The notes beneath the pieces are model-generated. The model ran no database searches, was not told the origin of the DNA, and worked only from the letters and a program-made list of their open reading frames with translations. Below are positions 23,636-36,048 of a DNA stretch of 64,000 nucleotides, one piece after another. The DNA is from Viola odorata (Eukaryota; Streptophyta; Magnoliopsida; Malpighiales; Violaceae): contig OY829540.1 of NCBI GenBank assembly GCA_963691705.1, forward strand, positions 47,590,158-47,654,157. Reading direction: 5' to 3'. The translations under genes and the position numbers were made by a program. Every line of letters begins with the position of its first letter. Within the stretch, counting starts at the first letter, position 1.

Positions 23636-25634
23636 ATGACGAGTGCAACATCATCCGACTTGTAAGCTCCATTTCCTTCTCCTCCTCCTCTTTTTTGTTT
23701 GAATAGATGCATGGTGTACTATTCCATGTGGAGTTCTGTTTGGTTCTTGGGAAAACAAGGAGGCAAAAAGAGAATGTGGGTTGTGTGTATTTTCGATGAC
23801 AGTTGCAAGAAACTTGGAAAGATCCCAACTTTTTTCTTGTTTCCCTTTTCTTTCCTTCCGTTGATAATGAAAACTCTAGAACTAGTTTCTGTTTGGTTAC
23901 TGAGGAAAAAATGAGGAAAAGAAAGCTATTTGGGTAGCCGTAGAAGAGGTACATAACCTGTAAGAAACATACATTTTCTTTTTTGTTTAGATCAGAATGT
24001 GTAAGCCATGAAATTTACTCTGTTTGGTTGCTTAGGAAATGGGGAAGTAAGAGATGCTGACTTGAGAAATCCCAATTGGTCATTAGCTGTTCCTTTTTTC
24101 TTGATGAAGTTCTATTAATACGCATGCACATTTGATTCTATGAACTAAACTGCTTATGTGCTGAGAGAGGTAGAGAACAAGTTTGAGAAACTAAATTAAG
24201 AATAAAGTTTTATTGTTGTTATGAAAGGATATCATTTTTTCCCTAGGTATTTCTGGGAAGAGAATGGGTCTTTGAAAGAACAAGAAGAAAGTGAAGAAAC
24301 TCTGACGAAAAGCGTAGGAAAGGCTTCTGCCGTTGAAGATGCAACTGAAAAAGTGGAGGCCATGAGCATCCTCAGCCACAATGGTGACACAAGAAGAAAA
24401 GGTAAAAAGCCTCATAACTTTCTTTGCATTTTAATTGCTTCTATTATTTCAAGTTGATCCCGGTTTGTGGTATAGGAGGTTCCCCTTTAGGTACTAGAAG
24501 AACACTTTTCTATCTCCCCTTTACCTGAAACATAGGATAGCTTATTACTGACGGAAAATTATAGGAAGAAATCCAAAAGTTTTTTTTGAAGAAATCCAAA
24601 AGTTGTGCCTCTCTTCATGGTTATTTTCATATCAGATGGTTCCCCTAGTTAGACATACATTTGTTACAGTCAAATAGTGTTCCTTTTCTACTCATGCTGC
24701 AAACTAACAGTCTAATGATGATAGTTGGAGTGCTCTCTGGGAGGAAATATGGCCTGTGGAGAAGAGAACAGAAGACTAGAGCAGCAAGGCTAGAGAAACA
24801 AATCAAGGCTCATTGGGAACGTGAGTTTCTGATTGAGGAACAATTGAACCGATTCCATGCTCATTACAATCGTGCCATGGTTCCAACCAGGCTCAAGGAT
24901 GTTGTCCATCTCCTCCTGCCTAAATGGGCACCACCCCAAGAACTTGCTGCACTGAACTGGAATGGGGATTGGCGTCCTTCTGCTATTTTAAACCTCATAA
25001 ATGGCCTAGCGCACTCCTCCTCATCCTCTTTTGTATCAACTCTATCGGACTCAATTGGTGTTGAAAGGCTCCTTTCGCAGCTTATTCATGAAGTACGTAT
25101 TGAGGAAGCAATAATCGATGAGGAAATGGCAGAGATTCAGGCCAGATGCATTTTTCACCTTCCTTTTTCCCCTGTCAACAGTCGTCGACCTGGTGATACT
25201 GCATTGAGTTGCATTCAGGCTGAGTTCAAGAAGATTGAGGGGGTTGTCACTAAGGCCCAAGAACTCAGGTGCGACTTCTTTCCCTTTAGTTGTGTGACTG
25301 AAAACGTTAATGCACCACTTACCTGACATATGCCAGTTATTGACTCTTAATGGATACATTCTCGTTATACTCTCCTTTTTCTTATCTTAATTTCCATTTG
25401 CATTCTAATCTACAGGTGTACTTAATGTTATTGACCAAATAATACATGGATGTCATCTGCTGTAGGTTTAAGACATTGCAGTTGGCAGTACAAAAGGTGT
25501 TACACCCGAACAATGCTGCAGAATTTCTGGTGGCATTTGCTGGTCTTCAAGATTTGATCCACCAATTTTCAGTGAAACAGAATTCATCCAAGGCTCCACT
25601 TGTTAAGCCTGTTAATGCCTTGGGGCATCGTTAA
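23636..25634 (+). CDS. DOG1-domain protein
   Basis: Exons 23636-23661, 24247-24401, 24725-25268 and 25466-25634 join in frame to 297 residues. The long third exon carries a conserved plant block (HAHYNRAMVPTRLKDV, LLLPKWAPPQELAAL, NGDWRPSAIL, RIEEAIIDEEMAEIQ), which I assign to the DOG1 domain found in DELAY OF GERMINATION 1 and in TGA bZIP factors. There is no bZIP region, so it is not a TGA factor. DOG1-family proteins act in seed dormancy and hormone signalling; the role of this one is unknown. The start is the first ATG after a pyrimidine-rich leader and gives MTSATSSDL. The exon 3 start is uncertain: the usual-looking CAG acceptor at 24710 gives a stop, and I chose the ATAG at 24724, which keeps frame. 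Confidence 0.75.
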
Positions 25635-25845
25635 GCTCACAGAAATCACAATAAGTGCACCCACCCTGAAGCCAACAATCAGTGTAAGAAATTCAAGTTG
25701 GAATGTACACTTTAGTAGACACCGTAGAATTTACCATGGCAATACTAGTTGAGTAGTTGTTGGAAGTTAAACTTGTGATCGTTGTTGTAGGCAGCATTTG
25801 TTGTCCACTCAATCTGGACTTGTAAGTAAATTGCATTTTTTGCTG

Positions 25846-25851
25846 AATAAA
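25846..25851 (+). terminator. polyadenylation signal of the DOG1-like gene
   Basis: AATAAA lies about 210 bases after the stop codon, in the expected 3' UTR range. Confidence 0.4.
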
Positions 25852-25989
25852 TCCTTCTTACCAATTCTAAACCTCTAGAAATGGGTTTTGATGAATGAAA
25901 TATTCTTTCCACCAATGCTCTGAATGCTGTCTTTATAGCTCCTGTGTTTCAATGTTAATAACTCTGCTTACTTTTGCACTATTAGGGTT

Positions 25990-26440
25990 TAGTGGATCTT
26001 CTTAAGCATTGGACAAACAAAAAACTCCTAGTCACTTCTTAAGCATTTCATCATCGGGTCGTACTTTTTCGAGCACTGTCAGGTTAGGAGCTTGGATAAT
26101 CCATGTCAAGTCCCGTAGATGCTCGCATAAAACCACGTTCACTAGTTGAAGATTGCCAAAGCATGTCTCGCGTAGAGCTCTTGAGACTGCTACACATCTG
26201 TGTTTAAGTTTCGAACTCCGCTGGATCATCTAGTTTACTGACGCCGCAGCAGCTCGTTTATTCTGCTTATGATTGTCGAGCTCCAGAGATAGCAGCCTTG
26301 TGCTTCATTTTTTATGCTAAAAAAGTTTAGGTATCTTAAAAGTTGCAGTTCCTTGACAAGCACATAACTATCAGAACCATAAGGCACAGTTGAACCTTCT
26401 TAACGCTTGCAGCACCCGATTGGCCATTAAGAAATACTCC
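25990..26440 (-). pseudogene. relic of a CNL-type disease resistance gene (LRR part)
   Basis: On the minus strand a 65-residue open stretch (26032-26229) holds LRDLTWIIQAPNLTVLE, a signature of the C-terminal LRR of RPS2/RPS5-like NLR proteins. Upstream on the same strand (about 26230-26430) is a weaker echo of the preceding repeats with stops and shifts. No NB-ARC domain is present nearby. It is a fragment, not a working gene. Confidence 0.55.
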
Positions 26441-27057
26441 ACAAATATCAAATACATCTTGGTACGGAATTTTGCTCATAGTACGTATTTTCTCATAGTA
26501 CTTAATGGTAAATTAGTACTACTATATTGGAACAATGATAAATTTATTCGTACCTGACTAAAATGTTCAGAGTATGTAATTTCTCTATACTATATTGCAA
26601 CAATGATAAATTTGTTTACACCTAAGTAAAATGCTAATAGGATACAATTTCTCTATACATAAAAATCGAATTAACGGCTTATTATTTTTACAAATAAAAA
26701 CATCAAATCACTCATATCAAATACATATCTGGAATTTTGCATCTGCAGCATCCTTCTTACATCTCCCATGGTTGAACTTCAGGTAGTGTACACGATACGG
26801 TGACGTTTTTTATCATACCCGAATTTAAAATAAAAAAAGGAAATTGCGTAAATACACATAAAATGAGGAACCAAACTCCACGCGCCCATAAATCCGTTTC
26901 AAAAATAAATCAAAAGACCACTTCACTAAACCTAAACCACAAGCCATTACAAAAGATTAAACCCGACACAAGCATAAATTCAAACCCCTCATAATCCAAG
27001 AAAACAAAAAGAAGTAGTAGAAAAGAACAATCCATTTCCCTGAAACCCCACTTAATT
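26440..27057 (+). other. upstream region of the CUE-domain gene
   Basis: AT-rich, no gene. The last 150 bases are A-rich and likely hold the leader. Confidence 0.4.
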
Positions 27058-30000
27058 ATGCCTGCTGCGATGGTGTGCGGAAGCAAACGCTCCTATGGTT
27101 TCGACGAGCAATTTCCGTCGTCTCCACTCTCCAAGAAATCGAGATATTCCTCTTCTTTATCTCCAGACTCCTCTCTCCATCACCTCAAATCGCTCTTCCC
27201 TCAGGCTGATGCCCAGGTGGGTATCGACTTCTCATACTTTATCTTTTTTACGTTCCAATACAGGTTTTGCTATCCTTGAATGTTGCTTTCTTCGATAGGA
27301 AGAGTATTGGGTATTTACCATTCTGGGAGATTGCATGGTCAAGTCGCTTTAGATTTCATGGATTGGGTTAATGTAATAAGTGCTTTGGGAGTGGCATGTC
27401 TAACTTTAGGAGTAGGGAATGATAATTTCGTCTGTGTATATGAACTTATGTTATATCGATTCTGGATGGGTATGCTGAAGTCAAATGGTAGTTTTGGTTT
27501 CTTTTTGGAGGGGATAGTATGGTTATAAGTGTAGTTTTATAAAAGAGGGGTTTTTAGCTGTTGATATTAATGTTAAATTTGATAGTACCAATTTCTTTGT
27601 CGCAATTAGATTGAATTGGTTTAATTTTTTGCAGCTTTGCTTTAATAATAATGAAAAAAAATTGTAATGGGAGATTGGGTAGTCAATTCTCGGTGGTCAG
27701 TGTAGCTATGTTTGTTTATTGCTTAGAGGAAGATGTTGCTAGGGACAGACAGTAACATTAACGGCTAATGAAGTCTAGACAGTTACTAATTAACATAAGC
27801 GTGTAAAAGACTTTACTTGATGGCTGTGTGATTGATTGCTTTATAATGGATAGGATGTGTTACGTATATGCGTGTTTGTGTCTCTTCATTTGTGTTTGTT
27901 TTCTAAAAAAAATCAAATGATGGAATGGTTGAGCCATTGAGGGAAGAGAGGAATTTGAAATTGGATTTTATGTTCCCTTCTTGCTCATAGATATTCACTA
28001 GCAGTAATTCTTAAATAAAATAGATACACTCTTACTGAAGGGTTGGTTTGGTTTGCTATTGTGACAGTGAAAATGTATGCATTGACTTTACGAGGATACT
28101 GGTGATTTTATTCCATTGTGTTACTTTAAAACTATGTTTATATGGCTTCTGTTATGTGGAACCACGGGCAAGCATATTTAGCAGAGAGATCTGTCACCGA
28201 TGAAAATTATAGGTTTGGCTGCTGAATAGTATTAGTCTGTGGAGGTTTTGCAATTTGGTATCTATTTTTGCAACACCTCTGGAAGGTCATATCATATTGG
28301 CTAACTATAATGTAGCCTTCTAAAATCTTCAACTAAACTACTACTATTTTCCCAAATGTTTTTTCAGCACTCTAAAATGCTGGCTATTAAGATTGAAATT
28401 TGAAAAGATGTGTTCATATACTTGTCAAATGTTTTAACAAGTCATTCTCGCCAATGAAGCAGAATACAACGATGAAACTATACATTCCAAATCATTGTGT
28501 GTATGTATATAGGAAAGATCTTTTTAAAACTGTTATCTTCATTGTGTTTTAAATTATCTCCAGCTGCAGTCCATGTGACATCATTTTATAATATGACCTT
28601 GCAGCTTCTCGAGAATGTGCTGAAAGAATCTGGAAATGATTTAGACTGTGCCATCAGGAGCTTTCACAAACGGTTTGTAGGGAGGACCAAGCATGATACA
28701 GTTGCTGCTGGAGATGCAGGCAAAAATCTTGAGCAAGGCATGTGATTACATAATAAAATTGTGTTTCATGGAAAATTAATACTTTACTTTGTGCAAATGA
28801 TTTAATGCAAGTTGCGGTTATTAGCGTGGAAACTCATCTGTCCTGAGGAATAAGATGGACGAAGTGAAGCCTAGTTTGCGTTCTTCTGTGTTTTTATTCC
28901 ATAATAATATGGTTGAAGCTAAATTTTAAGTTGTTTTGCATCATAATTTTATGGTGGACGAAGTGATCAGATTTTTATTTATAAAGTCTTTTGCCTAGAG
29001 GATAATAGGAAAACTGAGGTATGTGAAGCCAGTTATCATACTCGCCTGTACAGTGACAACATAACCCTCTTCTGTGAACTGATGAATCTCTGAAGTTGGA
29101 AAGTGTTGCTATAGACTAAGTTTCATGAAATAACCGCCTTCATATAGATTATCTGGTGTCTGGTCTTGCATAATATTTTTGATCATTTGCCACTGGCTGC
29201 TTCAACCATTCACTCAAAGCCTACTAATTTATTGAGGAGAATCATACAGGTTCTCTAGGCTCCTTTCTTTTCAGTATCTCCCTGTTTGATCAATGCAAAT
29301 AATCACTTGCTTGTGGATATGTTTGCTTGAACAGTTATTTATTGCTGTATGAACTGCAAGGCAGCATTCAAATATATTTTGAATATGATATAATCAGTGC
29401 AGTGTTACTGATTAAAGCCTTCCAATGCATCACATTTGATGTTACACTAGCTAAAATGTTGGTGGCTTTTTGTCTTGGACTAGCGTCTCACTGCCGCATG
29501 ATACATTAGCAGGGACATTTTCTGATGAAAGAGACGCTGCTGCTCTCAAGAACGAATTGGCACCTGGCAATTTTCCTGCAGATGGTGCAGAATGGGTGGA
29601 ATTATTTGTGATGGAAATGAGAAGTGCCGCCAGCATTGATGATGCCAGAGCTCGTGCTTCACGTGCATTGGGGATGTTTGAAAAGTCCGTTAATGCCCGT
29701 GCTGCGGGGGAATCAGCTCAGAGTTTCCAGCAGGTATCTGATTTCTCATCCACTTATCTTTTATTTGGAGACTAATACTCTTTGGAGGAAGCTGCATCTT
29801 AGCTTGCTATTACAGGGTCTGGTTTTGGTGAGGCTGCTTTTAAGGTTTACATCCTCTGGACCATTAGCAAGTAGTAGCTACAAGTCTGTAACATATCAGT
29901 TTCCTTCTTTTTCCGGATAGGTAGGGACTTATGCTAGTTAACTCAAACTCGAGTCCTAGACCTCCCTGCTTTGCAGAAAGTACCACTGAGCTACAAGCTC

Positions 30001-30882
30001 ATTGGTGTACATCAGTTTCCTTACTAATGCGCCAATATTCAATCATCTCTTTGGAGCACTTTTTTTGACTAATCAAGCTACTCTTTCCTTTATGTTCAAT
30101 TAATGCTTTCCTGTTATATACATACAAAAAGGAAACAAGAAAAGGTTTAGTATAGCAACCTCTTTGTTTCCTGGGTGATGTGGAATATGTGTACTGAGGT
30201 TTAGACACTAGAATAGTAATTGCATTGTCTTGAGGAATCTTGAAGAGGAATAAATGAATACCTTTGTACACTTTTGAATTTTATGCATTTTCTTTGCATC
30301 TTCTGGAATTCTCTCATTCCCAAAGGAAAGGGAAGGAGGTGAGGTTTAATGCATGGGCTTGTTGGGAATTGACACTTGTTGCAGTTATTTGTTCCAGTAC
30401 AGTTTCTGGCTGCAACAATTAATTACAAAAACTAAGTTGAGCTTTAGTTATATTGTTTGGCGTACACCCACATAGCATAATCATTATACACCTCTAATTG
30501 TAGTGTTTTATTTCAGGAGAACATATTATTGAAGGAGAAAATTGAAGTATTGATCCGAGAGAATACCATACTAAAAAAAGCTGTGGCTATCCAGCATGAG
30601 CGTCAGAAAGAGTTTGAGGATAAGAACCGAGAGTTGCAGCAGTTGAAGCAGTTATTGTCTCAATACCAAGAGCGGTTGAGAATCCTTGAGGTCATGATCA
30701 AAGTTTATATTAGTTGTCATGTTTGAGTAAATACTATGGATGATAATTTCACTTTTGATGCATCCTAACGAGTCTACATTCTGTTATGCTGCCAGGTCAA
30801 TAACTATGGATTAATGATGCGTTTGAGACAGGCTCAGCAAAGCAGCCCTATCCCAGGACATTTCCATCCCGATGTGTTCTAA
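27058..30882 (+). CDS. CUE-domain protein, 5 exons
   Basis: Exons 27058-27216, 28605-28741, 29484-29733, 30517-30690 and 30796-30882 join in frame to 268 residues. The N-terminus is Ser-rich and basic. A CUE-type ubiquitin-binding helical domain spans about 42-75, with the FP pair (LFPQ, 46-49) and GNDLDCAIRSF. Exon 4 (183-240) is a coiled coil rich in Glu, Gln and Lys. The conserved tail is VNNYGLMMRLRQAQQ followed by FHPDVF. This matches the plant ubiquitin-system CUE family; a role in ubiquitin recognition is inferred, with no known substrate. All introns are GT-AG. The exon 2 donor was set at 28742 because it gives the right phase; GC at 28738 would not. Intron 1 is 1.4 kb, and intron 3 holds a tRNA-like repeat. 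Confidence 0.88.
29935..30007 (-). repeat. tRNA-derived repeat fragment (SINE-like) in intron 3
   Basis: Read on the minus strand the stretch starts GAGCTTGTAGCTCAGTGGTA, a good Pol III A box, and about 35 bases later has GACTCGAGTTTGAG, a weak B box. It cannot be a working tRNA: there is no folded acceptor stem or clear anticodon arm. I infer a SINE head; the tail and target duplication were not found. Confidence 0.4.
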
Positions 30883-31583
30883 GAGAAGATCCGAGTCCGA
30901 ATGATGGTAGAGTTGGCTATACAACTATCATATACAGGACATCATGGATTTAAAGGTTGTTTCGTGTGTTTTCCTGTTAATCAATAGTCATGGAGGTCTC
31001 CATTGTAGAGTGGCATTGCAGAAGAGAGATTTTAGTCGGTCCTCATATTCATCGTTTTTTTCTGGTTTTGGTTGAGAATGATATAGTTGATCTCTTATAA
31101 ATTTCATTGGAAATATTCCAAGATTAAATTTTGTCTGCAGGTTAAGTGTGCGTGAAGGAATAACACTATGGTCTTTGTTGTCCATTTGTCTCTTGAAACA
31201 TACCTGATCAATATAGTTGGTTTGTTATTGTATTCTTATGTTTTTCCTTCTGAATTTCATGATATATATAGATGGTGATCAGATTATAGTTTATTTTATT
31301 CGTAATTTTGGGTTTCAAATGATTTTTTTTTAGAATTTCAACTAGGTATTACATCATTTTTTAAAAATTTTACACAATTCTCAATTATGCATTCAAATAG
31401 AGATGAATTATGTGGAAAGATTTCCTGATGTATCTTCTCTCGGCCTCTTTCAAGCAAAAAACTAATCTCGTTCATAATATATACTATTATATATATTATT
31501 ATTTAATGATTTATTGGTTCGTTTAAACAATTTGAAAAAACTTTTTGGTAAAAAAAGAGAGAAATTAGGAAAACAAAAAACAA
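30883..31583. other. 3' flank of the CUE gene and spacer
   Basis: The 3' UTR probably extends to about 31260. The rest is AT-rich with no gene seen. Confidence 0.4.
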
Positions 31584-32370
31584 GGGGTAATAGTACGTTG
31601 ACCCCCTGAACAATCGTGAAAAACAGAAACCTCCCCTGGCATTTGAAAACTCAATTCCACCTCTCTTGTACTTATGGTCAGCGCCAGTTGTGTAGGCTCC
31701 GTTAGTCAATCTTTGACTCTGTTGGAAATTGCTAGTTACTACCTGTCTCTGATTTATTTCTTTATCGGTTGCAAGTTCTTTTCTATTTTCAATTTCAATT
31801 ACATTCAAAATAAATAAATTAAAACCTACAACTTAAAATAGGAAAACAAAACGCGAAATCCTAATTAAGATTCAGTTGTGGACTTGAAAACAAAAGTGAA
31901 ACGAAACTGAAATTAATCCATCTCCAAGACACGTCAAATCAAAACTCCATTTGCAATTGGAAGAGCGATTGCAGAAAATATCCACCATTAACAACACCAC
32001 GAAGGTTGAAGACGAAGGACAAAAGACGTCTGGGATTGGAGAAGGTGGAGGAATTTTCTTTTTTGACAGCGAACGAAAGCTAAATCTTGATCTTTTTCTG
32101 ACATTGCGAAGAGAGAGAAGGGTGGGAAGTAATTTTCTTTCTTGTGGTTGCGCGGCGACGAAGGAAAGAAAGGACCACCGGCTTGGTCTTGTTGTCTCCC
32201 TCGCTGAAGCAAGGTCAGTGAGCTGTCTATTTTCTTCAAAAAGTTGTCCTTTTACTATTTTCGAGTTTGAATTTTAGTAAACAATTATGCACTGTGTGTT
32301 ATTCGTTTAGGGTTTTGAATAAATAAAAACACATTGTTTATAAATCTATTAGGGTTTTGAATAAACAAAT

Positions 32371-34707
32371 ATGCGTTGTATAATTTATCTTTGGCCATTT
32401 AATAATACTGGAAAACAATACGATGACAAGATGCTAATTACTGCGAAGATTTTCATGGGGGGAACATGGGTCCTACTTCCAAATCTGCATTATGTAGATG
32501 CAGTGGAAGAATGTTTCCAAATTGAGCATGATAAGTTGACCATTAATGACATACATGAAAGAGTAATAAAGAAAGGATACCTCAATGCAATACATTATGA
32601 TGCAAAATATCCAGAGGAAGAGATGGAGGAAGGCATCAAGAGTTTGAGGAAGGATAAACATGTGAAGAGAATAATGGCAGAGATGTTAAGGAATGGTGAT
32701 GATACACTTGAAGTGTATGTGAAACATGGCGTGAACAACCACCGCACATTTGTTGTCAATCTGGAAAGTAGTGATGAAGAGGACCATAGTGTAGCATGGG
32801 ATGGAGATGGATTGGAGTATCCTCCCTTACTGCTTACCACTGCATATGTAGGCCACAATGAAAGTATTGGTAGTGATGAAATTCACTGTAAAAGTGTTGG
32901 TGGTGATGGCATACAGACTGAATGTGTTGGTGGTGATGTAATATGGAATGGAGGTGTTTGTGATGAAGAAATGCAGACTGAAGATGTTGGTTGAGAGTTG
33001 TCATGATGATGGTGAGGAGTGTGGTAGGGTAGGTGCAACTGGTATTGAATGTGAGGAGGGCATTGAAGTAGAGGGAGTGGAGGACCTTAACCCTCAAAAT
33101 GGGCCAAACCATACAAGTAATGGACCTGCATATAGGCCCAATTCAGAGCAAGATGGGCCTAGCTGCAGTTACAATGTGTTTGGAAGTGAAGCACCTGAAG
33201 TAGATAGTGATGGAGAAGATGTTCACAGTTGTGACAGTTAAGCTGAGAGAACTTACAACTGGGAAGTGGAGGGTGATGAAAGTAGTGATGAACAACTTAG
33301 TAACTTTGTGGATTCTGAGGATGAGGTAGAAGAGGCCATGACTGATGTAGAGATTGATGAGGGGAATTTGAATTTTGATGGAGTACAAGTTGGGGTTCAA
33401 CAACCTAGAAGTGACAGAGTTTGTAGGCCACCAGTAGCCAAGTCTGGTCCTGGTGTGCCTGATGTGGAGACTGATTATGAAGACAGTGACAATCTCGACA
33501 CCCTACCTTGCTCTGACAGTGAGGAGGATTGTGCAAAGAGGAGGTATAAGTACCCAGAGTTCAATGAGAGAAGAGATATGGATGGAGAAATTAAGCTTGA
33601 GGTTGGAATGAAGTTTGTAGATCCTGATGTCTTTAGGAAGGCTTTGAAGGCTTACTTTATTCAGATAGGACATGACTACAGGTTTGAAAAGAATGAGAAA
33701 AGTAGGATCACTGCCCATTGCAAGAATAATTGTGGATGGAGAATTCATGCTTCTCCATCAGCAGACAGGAGTTCCTTCCAAATTAAGACTTTCAATAGAG
33801 TTCACTATTGTGGAAAGGACATCGAGAATCGGAGAGCTACTGCTAGATGGATAGCTAATGCATATTTGGCAGACTTCAAGGACAATCCGGATATGAGTTT
33901 GGAGGCACTTGCAAATAGGGTGAGAAGGGAGAAATTTATTAAGGTTTCCTATTTCAAGTTAGTGAGAGCAAAGAAGATAACATTAGAAATAATTGAGGGT
34001 GCGAATGGTGAGTAGTATAAGCTCTTATGGAACTATACTGAGGCTATCAGGAAGTCAAATCCTGGTAGCTCAGTGAAAATCACTGCTCCTGGTGGGGTGT
34101 TTCAAAGGTTGTACATGTGCCTTGCTGCTTGTAAGCGTGGGTTTGTGAAGGGTTGTAGGCCATTTATTGGCATTGATGGTTGTCACCTTAAAGGGAGATT
34201 CAAGGGACACTTACTTTCAGCAATAGGAAAAGATGCAAATGGAAACATCTTCCCTGTTGCTTGGGCAGTAGTGGATTCTGAATGCAAGGACAATTGGTTG
34301 TGGTTTTTAGAGAGGTTACAAGATGACATTGGGCCACTAGAAGAGAGGTGTTTCATGTCTGACAGGCAAAAGGTAAGTTTCAAATTTTCTACTATTTACT
34401 ACAAATTCAGAAATTTTAGACTAATATTGTCTACATTATGCAGGGTTTGCAAAATATTTTTGACACTGTTCTGAAAGAGGTGGATCACAAATATTGTGTT
34501 AGGCACATCTGGAATAATTTCAAAGGTGAGTTTGGAGAGAGCCAGTATATGAAAGACCTATTGTGGGATGCGACCAGAGCATACACAACCACAAAGTTTA
34601 ACATTCAAATGGAGAAAATTAAGCGTGAAAATCCACTTGCGTATGATTGGCTGAAGAGAATACCACCTCAGAGGTGGTCAAGGCATGCTTTCAACAGCTG
34701 GGTAAAG
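32371..34707 (+). pseudogene. MuDR transposase, N-terminal and catalytic part
   Basis: The N-terminal region (MLITAKIFMGGTWV from about 32431) and an acidic linker lead to a DNA-binding-like zinc part (AHCKNNCGWRIHAS near 33713-33754) and then the MULE catalytic core: FIGIDGCHLKG near 34161 with the first Asp, and FMSDRQKG across an intron (34372-34442) with the second. Damage: a frameshift near 32990, TAA at 33239-33241, and TAG at 34013-34015 where Gln would fit. The reading stops at 34708 because a gypsy element is inserted. Nonfunctional. Confidence 0.85.
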
Positions 34708-35538
34708 TGATACGAATCCAGGCGTGCCTTTACCACCGAATGGACCAATGACTCGAGCGAGGAGCAAGGAGTTGCAAGTGAGGCGTTCTCAGCTTATCTA
34801 CAAGGAGTTACAGTGTGAGACACTCATCGAGGAAGCTGTGTTGCGCGAGAAGAACCCGCAGCTAGTGAGTTATCTTGTCGTCGAAAGCTAGAGCAAATCT
34901 TGAAGAAACAGTGGTTAGTGTCATTGACTCTAAGCTTAGTGTCAACGACTCTAGTGACTGTTTTGAAGGGCTCTCTTAGACAGAGGTTGGCGTCGTTGAC
35001 GCTAATTACTCTATGCCTTAGCGTCAACAACTCTAGTGACTGCAAATTCGGACCTTCCATTATTTATTTAGCTATTTTCATTAATTAATTAAATTAGTCT
35101 GAATTTATTTTAATTAATTAATTAGGAGTTCTATTAAGGGAAGGTTTCCCATTGTAAGGATTTAGGGTTTCTCCTTTTTAAAGGAGTCACCTTCTTCATT
35201 ATTTTCTTACGTTATCTTGAAATAAAAATCAGAGATTTTTTCTCAATTGTTCTTCGCGAACCTTGTCCCTCATTGAGTCCGGATACTCGATTAGGATAGC
35301 AAGTAAAACCCGAACATGCACTCCATTGAATCGTAGCTCTAGTTTGGCTAATACAGGATATTAGCAGGGTTAGAGATCGTTTCAAGAACCTCATTCGATA
35401 AGTTTAGGTTGTCTAATACACAGATATTAGCAGGGTTAAACAGTCGTATTGAGTTATCATTCTTCCGCATCGAAATCCAAGCCTAGAACTAGATCGGGAA
35501 TTATTCGTTACGCATCCTACGCAACTAGGATCGTATCA
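34708..35538 (+). repeat. 5' LTR of the gypsy element
   Basis: 831 bases, matching 40908-41733. Because the pol frame runs into the LTR, this copy also holds a promoterless piece of the pol C-terminus (34708-34891). Confidence 0.93.
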
Positions 35539-36048
35539 GTTGGTTGCGGAGCTTAAGGCGTTCAAGGTTTGGTATCTATCTTTTAAGTTTTAGTTTTCTT
35601 TGTTGAGATTGGTTTCTCCTTCTATCCGTTCTATAACCAATCTTCTTATGTACTTGTGTTAGTTATTTATTGTGTCGTTAATTTAGATTAAATTTCTGTC
35701 AAAAAAAAAATAGAAAGAAAGAAGAAGAAAAGAGAATCAATTTGTTACTTCTCGTTCTTTTCAACTCAAAAAAAAAAATCAGATAGAGTATTTGTTTAAT
35801 TGATTGTTCTTGCAATTACTCAATTACTTTACATCTAACTTGTTTTGAAGCTAGTTGTCATTGAGAGTCTTCTTGGAAGCTTATTCTTTGGAATTCTGAA
35901 GTCAACTAACGTTTGTGCAGGAACAATTGAGCAACTATTTGAGTGAATTCTGGTGAGATTAATAGAGAGTTTAAACACGAGAGCAAACACGTGAAAGAGT
36001 GCTAGGTTAGTGCAATTTTATGTTGTTGTTCTTGTTGTGAGTTTCAGG
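35539..36048 (+). other. leader of the gypsy element
   Basis: Primer-binding-like site at 35539-35552, then untranslated leader with two short A-runs (35701 and 35767). No coding sequence before the gag ATG at 36049. Confidence 0.6.

Noticed and set aside
28605..28741. GC donor for CUE exon 2 at 28738
   Set aside because: It gives the wrong phase for exon 3; the GT at 28742 restores the frame.
29935..30007. functional tRNA gene
   Set aside because: Only box-like motifs are present; no acceptor stem or anticodon arm can be folded.
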